From NCBI GenBank assembly GCA_030549495.1, contig JAUIRK010000985.1:310001-374000 (forward strand): DNA of 64,000 nt, written 5' to 3'. The notes below the pieces were generated by a model. The model was not told the origin of the DNA. It searched no databases and saw nothing but the letters and a program-made list of their open reading frames with translations. Source of the stretch: Nectonema munidae (taxonomy: Eukaryota; Nematomorpha; Nectonematoida; Nectonematidae). Shown in pieces: positions 54,866 to 64,000 of the stretch. Within the stretch, counting starts at the first letter, position 1, and every line of letters starts with the position of its first letter. The translations under genes and the position numbers were made by a program.

Positions 54866-57800
54866 TATGGCAAAAATAGGGTAGCATGTGTAAAATGGCA
54901 ACATGTGTAACAGCATAAGCAAAAACAGTGCATTTGGACTCAGCACATCATAACAGCAAAAGACACACAGACAGCATATTTTGAAAACATCCTTATCTAA
55001 GCCTTACTAAATTTTTTTATTGGCCGTCATTTTAATCTTGATTCATTTGTGATTCATCTTGATTCTTCTATATCTTTATTTTTCGTTGTTTTCCAAGTAA
55101 GTTATCAGTTAAAACTTTCAATTAAAGTATCTTTTTTGTAAAAATTTTGGTTAAAAATTTTTTAAACCACTAAGAAAAATTCACATTTACATCTATAAAA
55201 TCAGGCCTGAAAAGCAATAAAAAAGTAAAAATAGTTTAACTCAATTCAACGACTAAATTATTCATTCCTTTAAATGTGACTTATTGACAAAAATCGCAAA
55301 TGACCCAATATAGGTGGAATATATTGTGTAAAACGATCCACTCAGCGACCCTATCTCGCCCACATATAACTGCTTCACGATCGCCTAGGACACCGCGAAC
55401 TTTGTTTGAAAACCACTGAGCTAGAAGGTAGTGATGCAATCATAATTACAAACAACGTAATTTGACTTCTCACAGTGCAAGTATAATGTCGGATAATAAT
55501 AGTGGTTGTTCATTGGACAAAAATTCTTTTATAATAAATTTTAAAAAAAAGTTCGACCCCTCAAAAATTTTGAGGATGCGTTCCTCTGAAATACAGGAAA
55601 CTTAGGATTTAAAAATAGTTATATCAAATTTGTATTTAATTCCAACAAACTTAACACAACTGAAAATCTAACCCTGCTTACTACAAATGCTTTTAGGAAA
55701 GAGTGAAATCTTTAAAAAATTTAATTATTTTTAGCCAAATTACACGAAAGCAGTAAAGCCTCTTCCTTTCCTTCCAACAAACGAAGATATAATCTTTTTT
55801 GCATCCGATGAGTGTTCATATGTGTTTATTTATTCCTCATGTTCCATAAATTTTAGATTATTCGGATGACTTCACAGAAACATACCGGAGCCAACAGTTG
55901 CCCAAAAATGAAGTAAAGCCCTTCGACATAAAATCATTCACTCCTGCTTTTTTAAGATGAAACATATAATTTTGGAGAAAGAGAGCCTCTCACTTTACTA
56001 GGAAATAGTGTACTCGCATGCATTAAAGTAGCCGATAGCTTTCGTGCCTATATGCCGATTTAATCGTGACAAGACTAGGGAATGTAATAAAGTTGCCAAT
56101 AGTCTAAGCAGGGCTTAGGAAGCCCCTCACTTTTTTGGCTTTAGAAGATAATTTCATTTTTTTGATAAGTATACACCATATCAATGCGATTTATTTCTAA
56201 GCGTTTTAATTTAAAAAAAATAAATAAAAAATAAAATTGAAAGATGAAGCAATGAGAAAAAAATGGGTGTATAAAAATCTATAATAAAGAAAGTTTACCT
56301 GTCAAAGCGCGTTAAATATTTCAGGAGGGGAAAGAGAATTAACAAATTTATAAGTGATACTATAAATTAGAGTTTGCAAAATCATTGCTCATGTGAAGTC
56401 AAATGAATGATCTTTTCATGCAACGAAAGAAAGAAAATTCTTTGATGCGCAGACGAAAAAGAAAGGAGTTGTTGGTGCAAGCGATGGAGTGTCGCCATCT
56501 TGTGGGCGCACTTGCTCCTCCTCTCATCACTTTTGACAAGTGCTGTTTGCTTTTGATTGGTGCTTTCCATTTTTGACAGAAGCTTGTTAATTTTTTCCTC
56601 TACCAAAGATCTCCTCTCTTATGGATGATGGCATGATACACAAATAATGAAATTAGTCGGTGTATCATAAGCGAAATTGGTGAAAAGTTTGTGTTGTTGC
56701 CTGTGCTCACTTTGCACCAACTGCGTCATCAAGCTCACGAATTATTCCATGATGAGAGGGGAAGCTCCAACGCAAACACAAGAAACAAACTATCATTTAC
56801 GCTCAAGATAGCACATATGATACATTTTATAGATGTGGTTTATTGATCTTAGCTATACAAAGTTTGGTCAGTTTACATTTTGTCAAAAAAAAGTCATCAT
56901 AAGCTCCCAAAGTTTATTACAAAAAGATATGTACAACAGGCTCACGCTTCTTTAGCATATAAAATGCCTCCGAAGCTTTGCCAAGGTATCGATAAAGTTT
57001 ATATTCATTTGTAGTATGAATTCATTCTTATTAATGTATCAATTACCTATTTATTTTATTAAAAAATCTTAACTAACTTTTTTATAGCTCAAGACTTAAA
57101 CCGGTTGACCTTTGCAATGTGAAAACTTTAGTTTCGAGAACTTTGGTTTCGGCGATTTTGGAAGTGGGGATTTCGATTAAGAACCGATGTGAGTATCTTT
57201 TTAAAAACATAATGAACATAAATCAAGTTTGAATGAACCAAATTGTAACATTGAATAAAATGCCTTTACAATGCATCTTAAAAACTCTAATCACTTACAT
57301 GAATTAAGTCCCTTTTGTTTTAAAGAGTTTGAAATTAATTTAACCATAAAGTTGCATTTTTATTTTTATTACTTCCATGCGTTTAATACATTTTTTAATT
57401 GGAAGAACAAAAAAACTGTTTGATTTTCGGACGTTTTGACCAGGCACCCGTAGTAATCAATCTCATCTAAGACATGTGTCGTAGAATGAAGATGCACAGC
57501 AATAATGCATTCTCTATTTTTACTCACAAATTCTCTTCGTTTTTTATTTGAAACGTGGTCAAATAGCATCAAAAGCTTCGTTTGCTCCGTAAAACCTAAC
57601 GTAGAAGCTTATTCCTTGAAGACTTATTCGTTTCTATGTTCCATGCTGGGCATGCGTAAATCCGCTTTGATTTAGGATGTAATCTCAATATGTGGCTAAG
57701 GCTAAGGAATGTGTCTTTGTTGAATAAAGATGATCTAAAAAGACCACACACAACGGGTGCGCATATTGGATTTCCTATGAAGAAAAAGAGAGGTTCTACA

Positions 57801-58680
57801 TCTCAAACTGGGTTATATAGAGCCTCTACCTGAGTTGGTTCTTCGAGATATGAGGTGGCTTTCTCCTTGCTGAGTCGTTTCTTCTACATTGACTAGGGAT
57901 GGTGATAATATCGAGTCTTGTGATGCCTCGGAGTTGTGAGTGGAAACTGGTTTACTTGTGTAAGAAGGAGAAAGGGAGGTGTGACTAGGGCGTTTGAAAA
58001 GTGTTCGTTAGAATTTGTTCTTGAGGAGAAAATATAGGTGATTCTACGATTCTGTTAAGATATTCGTGAACTATAGTGGAGTTAAGACCTTTCTAGGTAT
58101 GGAACTGAATTTAAGTACAGAAAAGGTTCGTAAAATCAACTAAAGGCGTAAATAAATTTTTTTATACTATATCTTTGCCATACTGGTTTCATTTCTCGAT
58201 TCAGTTTTTGCAATTAGGGCATGAAAATGTGAATCAATTTTTTTGGTGAACGACCAAATATTGTTTCCAAGAATATTATTCAAGTTCCTTTAGTTAATTT
58301 CATCACATAGTTTTTCCAATCATGGTGTAAGAGTGTTTAAAATTGTAGAAATTAAAATTTGCATGTTTGAGATTAAAAGCATTATAGATTAGTTTTAAAA
58401 TCAAATAAAAATTTTTTTGTTAATTCACCTATTACATTGCTTCATTATACTAAACAATCATTCAAAAATCATAACGAAAATGCTATATATTTATAAAATT
58501 TGCAATTTATCCATAGATAATTTGTAACCAGGACAAGTAATATTGTCAATAAAATTAATTTTTATTCTAGAAAAATTAAAATACTTTTATTAGTTTTTTG
58601 ATTTCGAACTGACGATGGAATGATTGCAAAATACGAATATATTATATGTTTATTTGATTTGATGTTTGCACTCAAATTCA
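54866..58680. other. long intergenic stretch with transposon scraps
   Basis: No gene is supported. GTTTGAAAACCACTG at about 55410-55427 is a solitary hAT-type right end, followed by AGCTAGAA. About 58175-58215 matches the satellite of 27.5 kb in reverse complement (ACTGGTTTCATTT, CAGTTTTTGCA). A minus-strand ORF with ATG at 56606 (74 residues) has no recognised motif. Confidence 0.35.
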
Positions 58681-58685
58681 GATAA

Positions 58686-58840
58686 ATTATATATATATAT
58701 TTTTAGTTGTCGGTATCGCACCCAAGGGAAAAATAATCTTCCATATCTAGGCAGATAGTAGATAGTCACGATCGGGGTTCGAACCCAGACCATCTGGATT
58801 GAGACCCTACGTTCCCACCACTAGGCCATCTTTCTACAGG
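58686..58840 (-). repeat. tRNA-derived SINE
   Basis: On the minus strand a Pol III A box (TGGCCTAGTGG, 58828-58818) and a B box (GGTTCGAACCC, ending about 58775) stand 32 bases apart, as in a tRNA. The tRNA-like head is followed by an unrelated body of about 70 bases (through CTTGGGTGCGATACCGACAA) and an ATATATAT tail at 58686-58700. The body after the head, and the simple tail, mark it as a SINE rather than a functional tRNA gene. The acceptor ends do not pair well. Confidence 0.75.
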
Positions 58841-58844
58841 GACT

Positions 58845-59400
58845 ATGCATCTAAAACTTTTTCAACATTTTCCTTTAATGCGTTTTGACTAGTCAGTAAC
58901 TTTATTTCAGCCCTTGGTAAATCACAGAGCTATAAATATTATTGTTTCTGTTGTTATTAACAGAGTCTCTACGAAGCTTCATAGATCCTTGATAAATCTA
59001 TGGGTTGAAAGCATAAAACTAAAAAATTTAAGGAACTTTTGACAAGCGGAAAGCAAGTAATAATGAATATTCAAAAATCCAAAAATAAAATTACACGCAT
59101 CACAGAGTTGGATATTTGGTAAGCGCACATTTTGGCAGTTATTAATTGTAGGTTTTATCTTGGATAGTTAATTGGCTTAGATGGATAAAAAATTTTAAAA
59201 GCTCGTCAAAATTTTATCCTGAGGAAAATGTTCGCTTTTACAATTATTATTAATTTGACACATTTTCTACAGTTCATGGAACATCTAGGAATACAAATAA
59301 ATTTGGAAATTTAAAAAATGGCCTCCTTAAATGGAAAAAGGAGATATAAATGATGAAGCACCCCTGGCCTACATGGACGCAATCCCTGAAATTTGGAGAA
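58845..59400. other. intergenic, no gene recognised
   Basis: AT-rich with no supportable ORF or RNA gene. Confidence 0.35.
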
Positions 59401-59405
59401 AAATT

Positions 59406-59770
59406 CTAGGCAAAATAGAATCCTTTTATAAGCATAAAAATCAAGAAATGCATTAAGAAGTTTATGAACATTGTGAAAAATTCATTATTATTTTTTCTAA
59501 AAAATCTGATATAAAATGTGGGTAGAAAAAAATTGTGGGAAAAAACTTTAAAATAATTGCAATAACAAAAAAAATGATGGAGGCTTGTTCCACATTTATA
59601 GATTGTAGTGTAAGCGCATTCTCGTTTGCCAACGCAATTCTTTGTGAGCTTCTGTGCCAGGGATTTTATAGGATTGCCAGTGCCGCAGATAACTCTGGTA
59701 AAGATTGACCGGGTCACATTTTTTAAATCCATCGTAATGAGGATGTTTGTATTGGGGATATAAATCTAAA
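59406..59770 (-). CDS. possible exon of an unknown cysteine-containing protein
   Basis: A minus-strand reading from ATG at 59732 gives 108 residues. The first 50 have VICGTGNPIKSLAQKLTKNC then VGKRECAYTT and YKCGT, followed by low-complexity hydrophobic sequence that is probably intronic. The NC.GK..C spacing recalls the galactose-binding (SUEL) lectin domain, but the rest of the domain is not visible. TTTAG at about 59767 could be a splice acceptor, with 12 further in-frame codons before the ATG. The opposite strand ORF at 59770-60039 shows no motif. Confidence 0.25.
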
Positions 59771-60039
59771 TGAATAAAATGAACACACTATATTATACAC
59801 ATGGGAAGTTCATTTGGGTTATAAAATTGAGGCAGGAGAAAATTTTATTACAGACAAGAATATATGTTATTCCGGGAAGTGATCAGTTGTTTGCGTTAGA
59901 AAAGCTAATTGACCTAATCGAACAAGGAAGAAAACCCCTTATTATTTTTAGTCCTTTACGCAAGGAAATTTCGTCAATGATCAACAACTTTGAGCTGAGG
60001 CCTGCATTACTCTACTTAAGTTTTAACTGGCTACAATAA

Positions 60040-60680
60040 AAAACACTTCCTTTTCATTTAACTTCACAAAGCTTTCATGTTTGGGCTGAAATTTTCAAAA
60101 CTTCACATAAAACACTTCTAAATGTTTAAGAGGGAGCAGGAGCTATTCACAAGCCGAATGTATCTACTACGGTTAGTAGGCAGGAGCGCACATCCTCAAA
60201 ATTATTGGGGGCGAGTTTTTTTTTGTTGTTGCAATTTTCAAAATTACTGGTCTGGAAAACCAGTGGAGAACAAATATTCAAGCAATCCTTTAAAATAGAG
60301 TGTATTCATCGCATACATAAATTTATAAGACTACTTTATATTTTTTTTTTACAAAATTGATGAAATTTAAAAACTATACTTCCAGCGAAAATATTTTAGT
60401 TAAATTTGCATATCACATATACACTAGTTTAAAAAAAAAACAAAAATTGTTAGGGCGAATAGGCTTTTCATTTGAAAATGAAGTATAGTCTATCAGGCAC
60501 ACTACAGGAATTGGTGAAAGGATATTTGATTGATAGAAAAAACAACTGAAAACAAATGACTGAAGGTTGGAGAGTTTTATATGAGTGAATGTAGTCTGAA
60601 GGAAAAGAGTCTACTAGACACCCTGCGATGTTTCTATGAAAAAAATGTGTTTGATTGAGGGGCGCACAATATATCACAAT
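60040..60680. other. intergenic before the R2-like copy
   Basis: AT-rich. ATCCTCAAAATTATTGGGGGCGAG at about 60193 may be a transposon end. No ORF. Confidence 0.3.
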
Positions 60681-60685
60681 ATATT

Positions 60686-61265
60686 TTGGGCGCAACATAT
60701 CACAATATGTTGCCTACCAAACCCTATTCTACTAGTAGATCAGTCACCAACAGTTATAGATGTGGATTCCATTCAGAAAGTCAAGCTCATATCTTCAACC
60801 ATTGCAAATTTGTAATGGAAGGGGTGAAAGCAAGACCTGATGAGATCCAGAACAGACTTGTTAAATCTATTAAAGGAGCTCGAATCTATGTTAATCAAAC
60901 ACCACAAGATTATACAGGCAATCTTAGGCCGGTCTTATATATAGAGAAAAATAATAAGGTAATTGTGGTTGACATAGCTTCCCCATATGAACATGGCTCC
61001 GAAGCAGTTGAAAAAGCTTCTCAGACTAAAATTATAAAATATAGTGATATAATAGATCTCCCAACTGAATTCCTCAGCGGCTGTGAATAAATATACATTT
61101 CTCCCTTTTGTGATAGGTTCTTTTTGCACGTATTGGAAAGGAAGTAAAAACTCTCTAGATAGGCTAGGAATCTCTCAAAAATATAGGAAACTTATGAGGA
61201 TTCTTTTAGCAACAGACGCCATAAATAATAGTTTTAAAATTTGGAAGAAGTTTCTCTCAGGTTAG
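60686..61265 (+). pseudogene. R2-like non-LTR retrotransposon, C-terminal endonuclease end
   Basis: From about 60690 the protein shows YRCGFHSESQAHIFNHC, the zinc knuckle preceding the restriction-like endonuclease of R2-group elements, though its first cysteine is replaced by tyrosine. TGNLRPVLYIEKNNKVIVVD follows, the PD...D nuclease core with the first aspartate changed to valine. After a frame change at about 61083 come YWKGSKNSLDRLGISQKYRK and LMRILLATDAINNSFKIWKK, the conserved end of these proteins. Reverse transcriptase is absent, so this is a 5'-truncated copy, as target-primed insertion usually produces. About 230 bases of possible 3' UTR follow, then a second copy begins in the same orientation. 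Confidence 0.75.
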
Positions 61266-61486
61266 GTAAGAACTTTTCCTTTTTTTTTACTAACTACTAA
61301 CTAATTCACTTTCATTTTTTTCCTTGCATATTTCACTTCCCCTCTCTAAACGAATATACCACGAGTAGTTTTTTCCCTATCTGTAATATATGTCATTGAC
61401 TCTATGCCTAGAGCTATATTTTTGAAAAAATTTAATTAAGTTTAAAAAATTAAAAGACCAAATAAAATTATTCTGTTCTCATCTGA

Positions 61487-61897
61487 TGTGCTCTTAGTAA
61501 TTCTCAAGAAGTGTCCTCCTTACTTAGTAATTTGCATACATCACAGTCATCCATGAAACCCATAGTTGAGGAAACTCATAGCGACGTAAATCTAATTCGT
61601 GAAACTGAAAAAGGCCTTTTTTATGTTAGAGACTGTCCTATTATACGTATGCATACTAACTCTAATACAATAACTAACCCCTCTAAGTGCAATAACGATG
61701 AATCACATGTGAGCATCGAAAAAACCCAGTGCAATATTTCTAGTCACAGTGCTAGTCCAATCTCAAATCAATGCAATATTTCTTCTAGTCCCCAAACTTC
61801 TACTAACAATATTTATATTTCTAATTCAGATACTAACCATAATTCTAATCAGTGTAATATTTCTAGCCGTAGCGATGATAGGACAATTAGTGATAAT
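61487..61897 (+). pseudogene. R2-like element, N-terminal region before the hAT insertion
   Basis: An open frame from 61487 (no ATG at its start) gives a serine- and asparagine-rich stretch in which the phrase CNISS recurs at intervals (QCNISSHS, QCNISSSP, QCNISSRS). The frame is interrupted at 61898 by a hAT element and resumes after it at 63063 in the same phase, with one TAA at 63069. It therefore belongs to the element whose zinc fingers start at 63078. The repeated phrases suggest a low-complexity N-terminal linker. Confidence 0.55.
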
Positions 61898-63054
61898 CAG
61901 GGAGAGTAAAAGTCAATAAAGTCAACTTTTATTTCCGTTTAGCAAAAACTCTTTGAAGATCTTTACTTGTTTAGTCTAAAAATTTTTGAACTAATTTCAA
62001 ATTTTTAAGTCAATCAAAGTCAATTTTTCGAGTTTAGGTTAATGAAGTCAATTTTTATATTTAACACTTTTTGATTCAATGTGCCTAAAATTGTTATAAG
62101 TGATACATATAAGATTTCTTCTTTATATCAACACTTCCACAATAGTTGGGCTTTTTTTCATCTAATAAAAGGTTTTACTGTAAAGTTTGTCTGATTGAGG
62201 TTAAACATGAAGAAGTTTTTTGTGAAACAAATTTTTTCTGCTGACAAACGCGGTTACATACGATATATCCGCTGCAGAAGTTATGAAATTTTATTCCCAA
62301 ACTTTTTTATCATTGCATGTTTTCACATCTTTTACACAAGTTACGTTAAAAGTTAAGTTATCCTGCAAAATTGTAGATTACCGGCATTAAATGATTCAAA
62401 ATTAGTAATAGAAAAATACGTTCTCTATTCAAACATATCGGCAAAACTTTAGTTCCAATTGTAACGAAATATGACAAATTGGTTGCAAGCAGCAAAATAT
62501 TTTCATTAAAATCTTCCAGCAGTGAAGAAATTAATGATGAAGATTATGGAATTTTATTGCCAAATATCAAGAAATTGTTAAAAAAAAATCTGTGAATAAT
62601 TAGAGAATATTCACGATTTATTGATTTAGTTGGAAAAAGTCAACATAGAGACTTTTTCAGTCGAAGATGCCTTTACTTGTTTCAACATTATTTCATTTAA
62701 GACGAATGTGGCGTTAAAAGTTATCTTGAAAATAGATTCAAATAAAATGAAATCAATAAAATCATGAATATGAAAAACTCCAAAATCTCTCGCAGTACTT
62801 ATCCCAAATTACAAAATTGTCAAGTTTTAACTTTATAAGTAGAAAGATCTTTCTCTAAACTGAAAAATCTACTAAAAAATGATCGCATTTTAAATCAGAA
62901 AATGTCATTAATTATATGCTGTTGTATTACAAAGTCATGGATTCTTTGAAATAATTTTCAATACTTTCTCTAAAGTGTTCATAGTTGTTCAATTCAATGA
63001 AACTTTAAAAAGTCAATTTTTTCTCTGAGTAAAAGTCAATTTTTCCTCGCCCTG
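61898..63054 (+). mobile_element. hAT element, 1157 bases, with transposase remnant and 8-base duplication
   Basis: The left end is CAGGGAGAG and the right end CTCGCCCTG, an inverted repeat with one mismatch over 9 bases. It is flanked by GTGATAAT at 61890-61897 and at 63055-63062. AGTAAAAGTCAAT words lie inside both ends. At 62839-62935 the plus strand encodes VERSFSKLKNLLKNDRILNQ then KMSLIICCC, the C-terminal dimerisation block of hAT transposases. Upstream pieces (NDEDYGILLPNIKK at about 62530, DECGVKSYLENRF at about 62700) are in other frames. It is therefore an internally deleted, inactive copy that landed in the R2-like element. Confidence 0.9.
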
Positions 63055-63062
63055 GTGATAAT

Positions 63063-64000
63063 AGATCGTAAACCCTAATGTTTCCTATTGGTGATAAGTT
63101 TGATTGTTCTTTGTGTAGTCTCTCATTTTTTAATCATAGGACCGCTCTGTTGCATCTCAAAAATACACATAGGTTAACTAAGTTCAAATATAAACGCTCC
63201 ATCTGTAGTATCTGTTTTGATAGCAGACAAGCCGCATCATCTCATTTTAGGTTCCATTCAGACAATAATAATGTTGTAAATGATAGGACTAATCAACCGC
63301 ATAGCGATAATTCTCAGCAGGCATATTGGGCAGATAGGTTTGATTCTGTGACTTGTGACAATTTACTGGAAGAGACATACATAGAATTCATAGCAACACT
63401 TCCGAAAATTAAAACACATAGGAACACTCAGCCTACCGGTAGCAGGAACATTCGAGAGAATATCAACAACGAGAATAACGAGATTGCAAAAGTTCTACAA
63501 TAAAAATAGAAAGGCTTGCATGGGGGAAATTTTTGGAAGCTCGAAGAAATACGTAGGTACTCAGCAAGAATTGGTTAACCATTTTTTTCAGGATATTTTC
63601 AATCAATAGAGGTTATGACCCTGGTAAACTGGAGAGTCTAATAGACTCATTGCCAACTGGAACGGATGATTTTTCTTCCAATAGATTCACTCCTGAATAA
63701 GTCCATAATGCTTTGAAGAGATGTAAGAATTCTTCCCCAGGGGCAGATGGAATCTTATATTCTACTCTAAGGAAATGTTCCCTACAGATTGGAAGTCCGC
63801 TAATTTACTTCCAATTTTTAAAGGGCAAAGAGAAGAGAGCATACCTTCTAATTTCAGACCTATTTCACTTTCTTCAGTTATTTATAGACTTTTCTCCAAT
63901 CTCATGAAAAATAGGATAGAAGAATTTGTTAACTCTATAGGACTTATTTCAAAAAACCAGAAAGGGTATACAAGGTACGAAGGATGTCTAGAACATAACT
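63063..64000 (+). pseudogene. R2-like non-LTR retrotransposon, zinc fingers and start of reverse transcriptase (runs off the window)
   Basis: From 63078 two C2H2 fingers are clear: CSLCSLSFFNHRTALLHLKN.H and CSICFDSRQAASSHFRFH. Such N-terminal fingers recognise the target DNA in R2-group elements. A linker follows, then after frame changes near 63500, 63700 and 63780 reverse transcriptase blocks: CKNSSPGADGILYSTLRKC (the SSPGPDG motif, 63720), TDWKSANLLPIFKG and SNFRPISLSSVIYRLFSNLM (63790-63910), and NQKGYTRYEGCLEHN at the edge. The catalytic YADD lies beyond 64000. The copy is damaged by shifts. It lies head to tail with the copy ending at 61265. Confidence 0.78.

Noticed and set aside
56382..56606. 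Minus-strand ORF beginning MVEEKINKLLSKMEST.
   Set aside because: The short helical start is suggestive of a coiled coil, but nothing else supports a gene.
56964..57189. A possible small spliced gene: ATG at 56964, donor GTATCG at 56986, acceptor TTTTTATAG before 57088, donor GTGAGT at 57190.
   Set aside because: Joining the first exon to the second gives a stop after about 18 codons; the open frame of the second exon is in another phase. No homologue recognised.

Overview
The window is AT-rich nuclear DNA from an animal. The evidence is a complete U2 spliceosomal snRNA gene, GT-AG introns of about 50 bases in one gene, an EGF/immunoglobulin membrane protein, seven-transmembrane receptors, and a repeat load typical of invertebrates (hAT, piggyBac, Tigger, a two-gene CACTA-like element, R2-like and other non-LTR retrotransposons). 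One decayed ORF family (KYDEHQW / FLCE.DSQ motifs) is one I associate with arthropods and some other invertebrates. I cannot name the species. Host genes are sparse and mostly single-exon; much of the recognisable sequence is transposon debris.

Layout. 0.6-1.0 kb: hAT-type MITE with intact target duplication. 4.5-5.5 kb: decayed reverse transcriptase. 6.2-6.7 kb: diverged satellite. 8.1-9.0 kb: decayed ZBED5-like hAT transposase. 9.8-10.7 kb (minus): intact 7TM receptor. 11.2-12.4 kb (minus): broken repeat-family gene interrupted by a MITE. 12.7-14.6 kb: non-LTR ORF1 and endonuclease. 15.6-16.0 kb: minisatellite with CCAAT motifs. 16.1-18.8 kb: intact 904-residue EGF/Ig membrane protein. 18.8-21.5 kb: G-rich tract, retroelement scrap, Tigger end and a dimeric repeat. 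21.9-22.5 kb (minus): second copy of the endonuclease. 22.8-26.9 kb: two-gene transposon (tnp2-like transposase pseudogene plus a six-exon companion gene). 27.5-28.3 kb: 148-base satellite. 28.5-29.1 kb: Tigger end. 30.0-30.9 kb (minus): second 7TM receptor, paralogous to the first.

The second half holds a SCAND3-like hAT pseudogene (33.5-35.4), a minus-strand piggyBac pseudogene (36.5-37.6), an RT tail (38.1), a structured GC-rich insert with a TTAA tail (40.4-40.6), a piggyBac-like MITE (41.3), a ZBED-type hAT pseudogene containing an intact-TSD MITE (42.7-43.7), a minus-strand hAT of the SHG.ADVERGFS family (44.0-45.5), the U2 gene (47.8), two convergent piggyBac remnants (49.9-51.2), a 360-base tandem duplication carrying a U2-like hairpin (53.4-54.1), a nested hAT MITE (54.2-54.9), a tRNA-derived SINE (58.7), and two R2-like retrotransposon copies head to tail (60.7-64.0), the second split by a hAT element with a perfect 8-base duplication.

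The likely functional host genes are the 904-residue membrane protein, the two 7TM receptors and U2. The most instructive unit is the two-gene transposon, because the companion protein can be reconstructed exon by exon with frame-consistent short introns. Nothing here could be compared with databases; family names rest on recognised motifs.
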